A program made the position numbers and the translations under genes. The notes under the pieces are model-generated. The model ran no database searches. It had not been told where the DNA came from and saw only the letters and a program-made list of their open reading frames with translations. A stretch of 64,000 nt of DNA from Mycolicibacterium tusciae (GTDB lineage: Bacteria > Actinomycetota > Actinomycetes > Mycobacteriales > Mycobacteriaceae): positions 62,001 to 126,000 of the forward strand of contig NZ_MVIM01000004.1 in NCBI RefSeq assembly GCF_002086795.1, given 5' to 3'. Below, piece after piece: positions 62,988 to 64,000 of the stretch (its first letter is position 1; the number at the start of each line of letters is the position of its first letter).

Positions 62988-63277
62988 TGGCCGTCCGGCC
63001 CGACAACCGACTCGCCGACGCTCCGATGGTGTCGGTGGGCTGCCACCGTTGCGGTGCGTGCGTGCAGGCGCGAAAAAGCAGCTGGAATCAAACCAGCGTG
63101 CAGTGGAATGCCGACGCCTCCGCCCGCTGTCTGGAACGCCGCGACGCCGAGCACTTGACCGAGCATGCGGAGCGCGGCCTGTTCCTGGCCTGCTCAGCGC
63201 TGAACGACTCCATCATCGACGCGGTCCGCACCGGCGATCTGCCGGTGGTCGATGAATCAGCACGGGTGAGCACGTAA
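62987..63277 (+). CDS. Small Cys-rich protein coupled to the Rieske oxygenase
   Basis: A 96-residue protein with Cys19-x2-Cys22-x2-Cys25 (GCHRCGAC) and further Cys48 and Cys69. I do not recognise a named family. The spacing could bind zinc or an iron-sulfur cluster. The ATG at 62987 overlaps the oxygenase stop by one base, so the two are made together, and an accessory or electron-transfer role is possible. The upstream in-frame extension lies inside the oxygenase gene. Its TAA stop begins a predicted -10 for the next gene. Confidence 0.72.
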   Translation: MAVRPDNRLADAPMVSVGCHRCGACVQARKSSWNQTSVQWNADASARCLERRDAEHLTEHAERGLFLACSALNDSIIDAVRTGDLPVVDESARVST

Positions 63278-63290
63278 CTTCGATCCTGTG
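63275..63290 (+). promoter_or_regulatory. Predicted leaderless promoter overlapping the Cys-rich gene stop
   Basis: TAACTT starts on the TAA stop, followed by 7 nt (CGATCCT) and the GTG at 63288. No ribosome-binding site is present. Confidence 0.5.
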
Positions 63291-64000
63291 AAAGACATTC
63301 CACCGGTTGCGGTCGTGACGGGTGCCAGTCGCGGCGCGGGACGTGGCATCGCGGCCGCGCTCGTCGCTGACGGGTGGCGGGTGTATCTGACCGGCAGGAC
63401 CGTGCGCGACCCTGGTGACGGCGGTATCGCCGTGAAGGTCGACCACCGCGACGACGACGCGGTAGCCCAGTTGTTCAAGCGCGTGGACGAGGAAAACGGC
63501 GGGTTGGACCTTTTGGTGAACAACGCCGCAGCCATATCCGATGAGCTGGTCAATCCAAAGCCGTTCTGGGAGAAGGCACTCGAACTCGCCGATGTTCTTG
63601 ACGTCGGGCTGCGGTCGGCGTACGTCGCGTCGTGGCATGCCGCGCCGCTGCTGGTGGGTCGGGGTCGAGGTCTGATCGCATTCACCTCGTCGCCGGGGTC
63701 GGTGTGCTACATGCACGGTCCGGCCTACGGCGCCCAGAAGGCCGGCGTCGACAAGATGGCCGCCGACATGGCGGTCGACTTCCGCGACACCGGGGTGGCC
63801 ACGGTGTCGATCTGGATGGGCATCCTGCTCACCGAGCGCTTCCGTGCGGCGTTTGGCGGCCATCCCGAGGCGTTGGCGAAGACGGCCGAGCACGCCGAAA
63901 CCCCCGAGTTCACCGGACATGTGATCAACGCCCTGTATCGCGACCCCGATCTCGCCCAGCTGTCCGGCCGTACGGTGATCGGCGCGGAGATCGCGCAGCG
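63288..64000 (+). CDS. Short-chain dehydrogenase/reductase (3' end outside window)
   Basis: About 237 residues of an SDR are visible before the window ends, with no stop codon yet. The cofactor motif is TGASRGAGRG, followed by LLVNNAA, and the catalytic Ser and Tyr-x3-Lys are in TSSPGSVCYMHGPAYGAQK. I read the GTG at 63288 as the start (KDIPPVAVVTGAS follows). It lies 10 nt after the Cys-rich gene and probably belongs to the same steroid-like accessory group. Confidence 0.88.
   Translation, partial: MKDIPPVAVVTGASRGAGRGIAAALVADGWRVYLTGRTVRDPGDGGIAVKVDHRDDDAVAQLFKRVDEENGGLDLLVNNAAAISDELVNPKPFWEKALELADVLDVGLRSAYVASWHAAPLLVGRGRGLIAFTSSPGSVCYMHGPAYGAQKAGVDKMAADMAVDFRDTGVATVSIWMGILLTERFRAAFGGHPEALAKTAEHAETPEFTGHVINALYRDPDLAQLSGRTVIGAEIAQ

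Overview
The window is GC-rich mycobacterial DNA. It most likely comes from a fast-growing or environmental Mycobacterium (Mycolicibacterium). The evidence is a complete YrbE/Mce operon, two resuscitation-promoting factors, KorAB, polar-lipid and methylglucose-lipopolysaccharide genes (gpgP, octT), many leaderless starts, and gene order that follows the M. tuberculosis interval Rv2455c to Rv2417c with local insertions. I infer the organism from recalled families and synteny, not from a database search.

Layout. (1) 61-9401: an eight-gene yrbEA-yrbEB-mceA-F operon for a lipid/sterol-type importer. (2) 9402-12548: a convergent P450-SnoaL-ferredoxin operon with a divergent GAF-LuxR regulator. (3) 12545-17626: a four-gene, ATGA-coupled operon (2OG dioxygenase, inositol-2-dehydrogenase-like, IolE-like isomerase/dehydratase, second Gfo/Idh oxidoreductase) divergent from a LacI-type repressor, probably for catabolism of an inositol or sugar derivative. 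(4) 17940-21554: korA-korB-mobA. (5) 21555-22602: about 1 kb with no convincing gene but many palindromes, a CRP-like site and stacked hairpins, leading into two tandem rpf genes. (6) 23641-29828: FAD monooxygenase, thioesterase, HxlR regulator, S9 peptidase, trans-acting enoyl-reductase-like protein and a DUF937 protein. (7) 29903-41454: the conserved block valS-folC-DUF4233-ndk-rne-rplU-rpmA-obgE-proB. (8) 41509-49707: an accessory stretch with a hypothetical protein, sirtuin, Hsp20, isochorismatase-fold hydrolase, nadE, ICMT-like protein, CDF exporter with a CmtR-like ArsR sensor, crotonase and ribokinase. (9) 49781-56703: proA, MoxR/VWA pair, nadD-rsfS-gpgP-octT-degV. (10) 56700-64000: a second accessory lipid/steroid-type stretch with a DapB-like reductase, SDR, hotdog thioesterase, PadR, a KstD-like flavoprotein divergent from a KshA-like Rieske oxygenase, a small Cys-rich protein and an SDR cut by the window end.

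How parts may work together. The Mce importer, P450 system and KstD/KshA pair all point to hydrophobic (steroid-like) substrates, but they are separate transcription units here and no KstR-type operator was seen. NadD and NadE supply NAD, with a sirtuin (NAD consumer) nearby. GpgP and OctT act in methylglucose lipopolysaccharide synthesis.

The most unusual non-coding signals are as follows. In four gene pairs the upstream stop codon forms the first bases of a TANNNT -10 hexamer lying exactly 7 nt before the next ATG/GTG. There are long intergenic inverted repeats. The rpf leader has an attenuator-like structure. An inverted repeat is centred on the rplU -10. An operator-like repeat sits in front of the ArsR gene.
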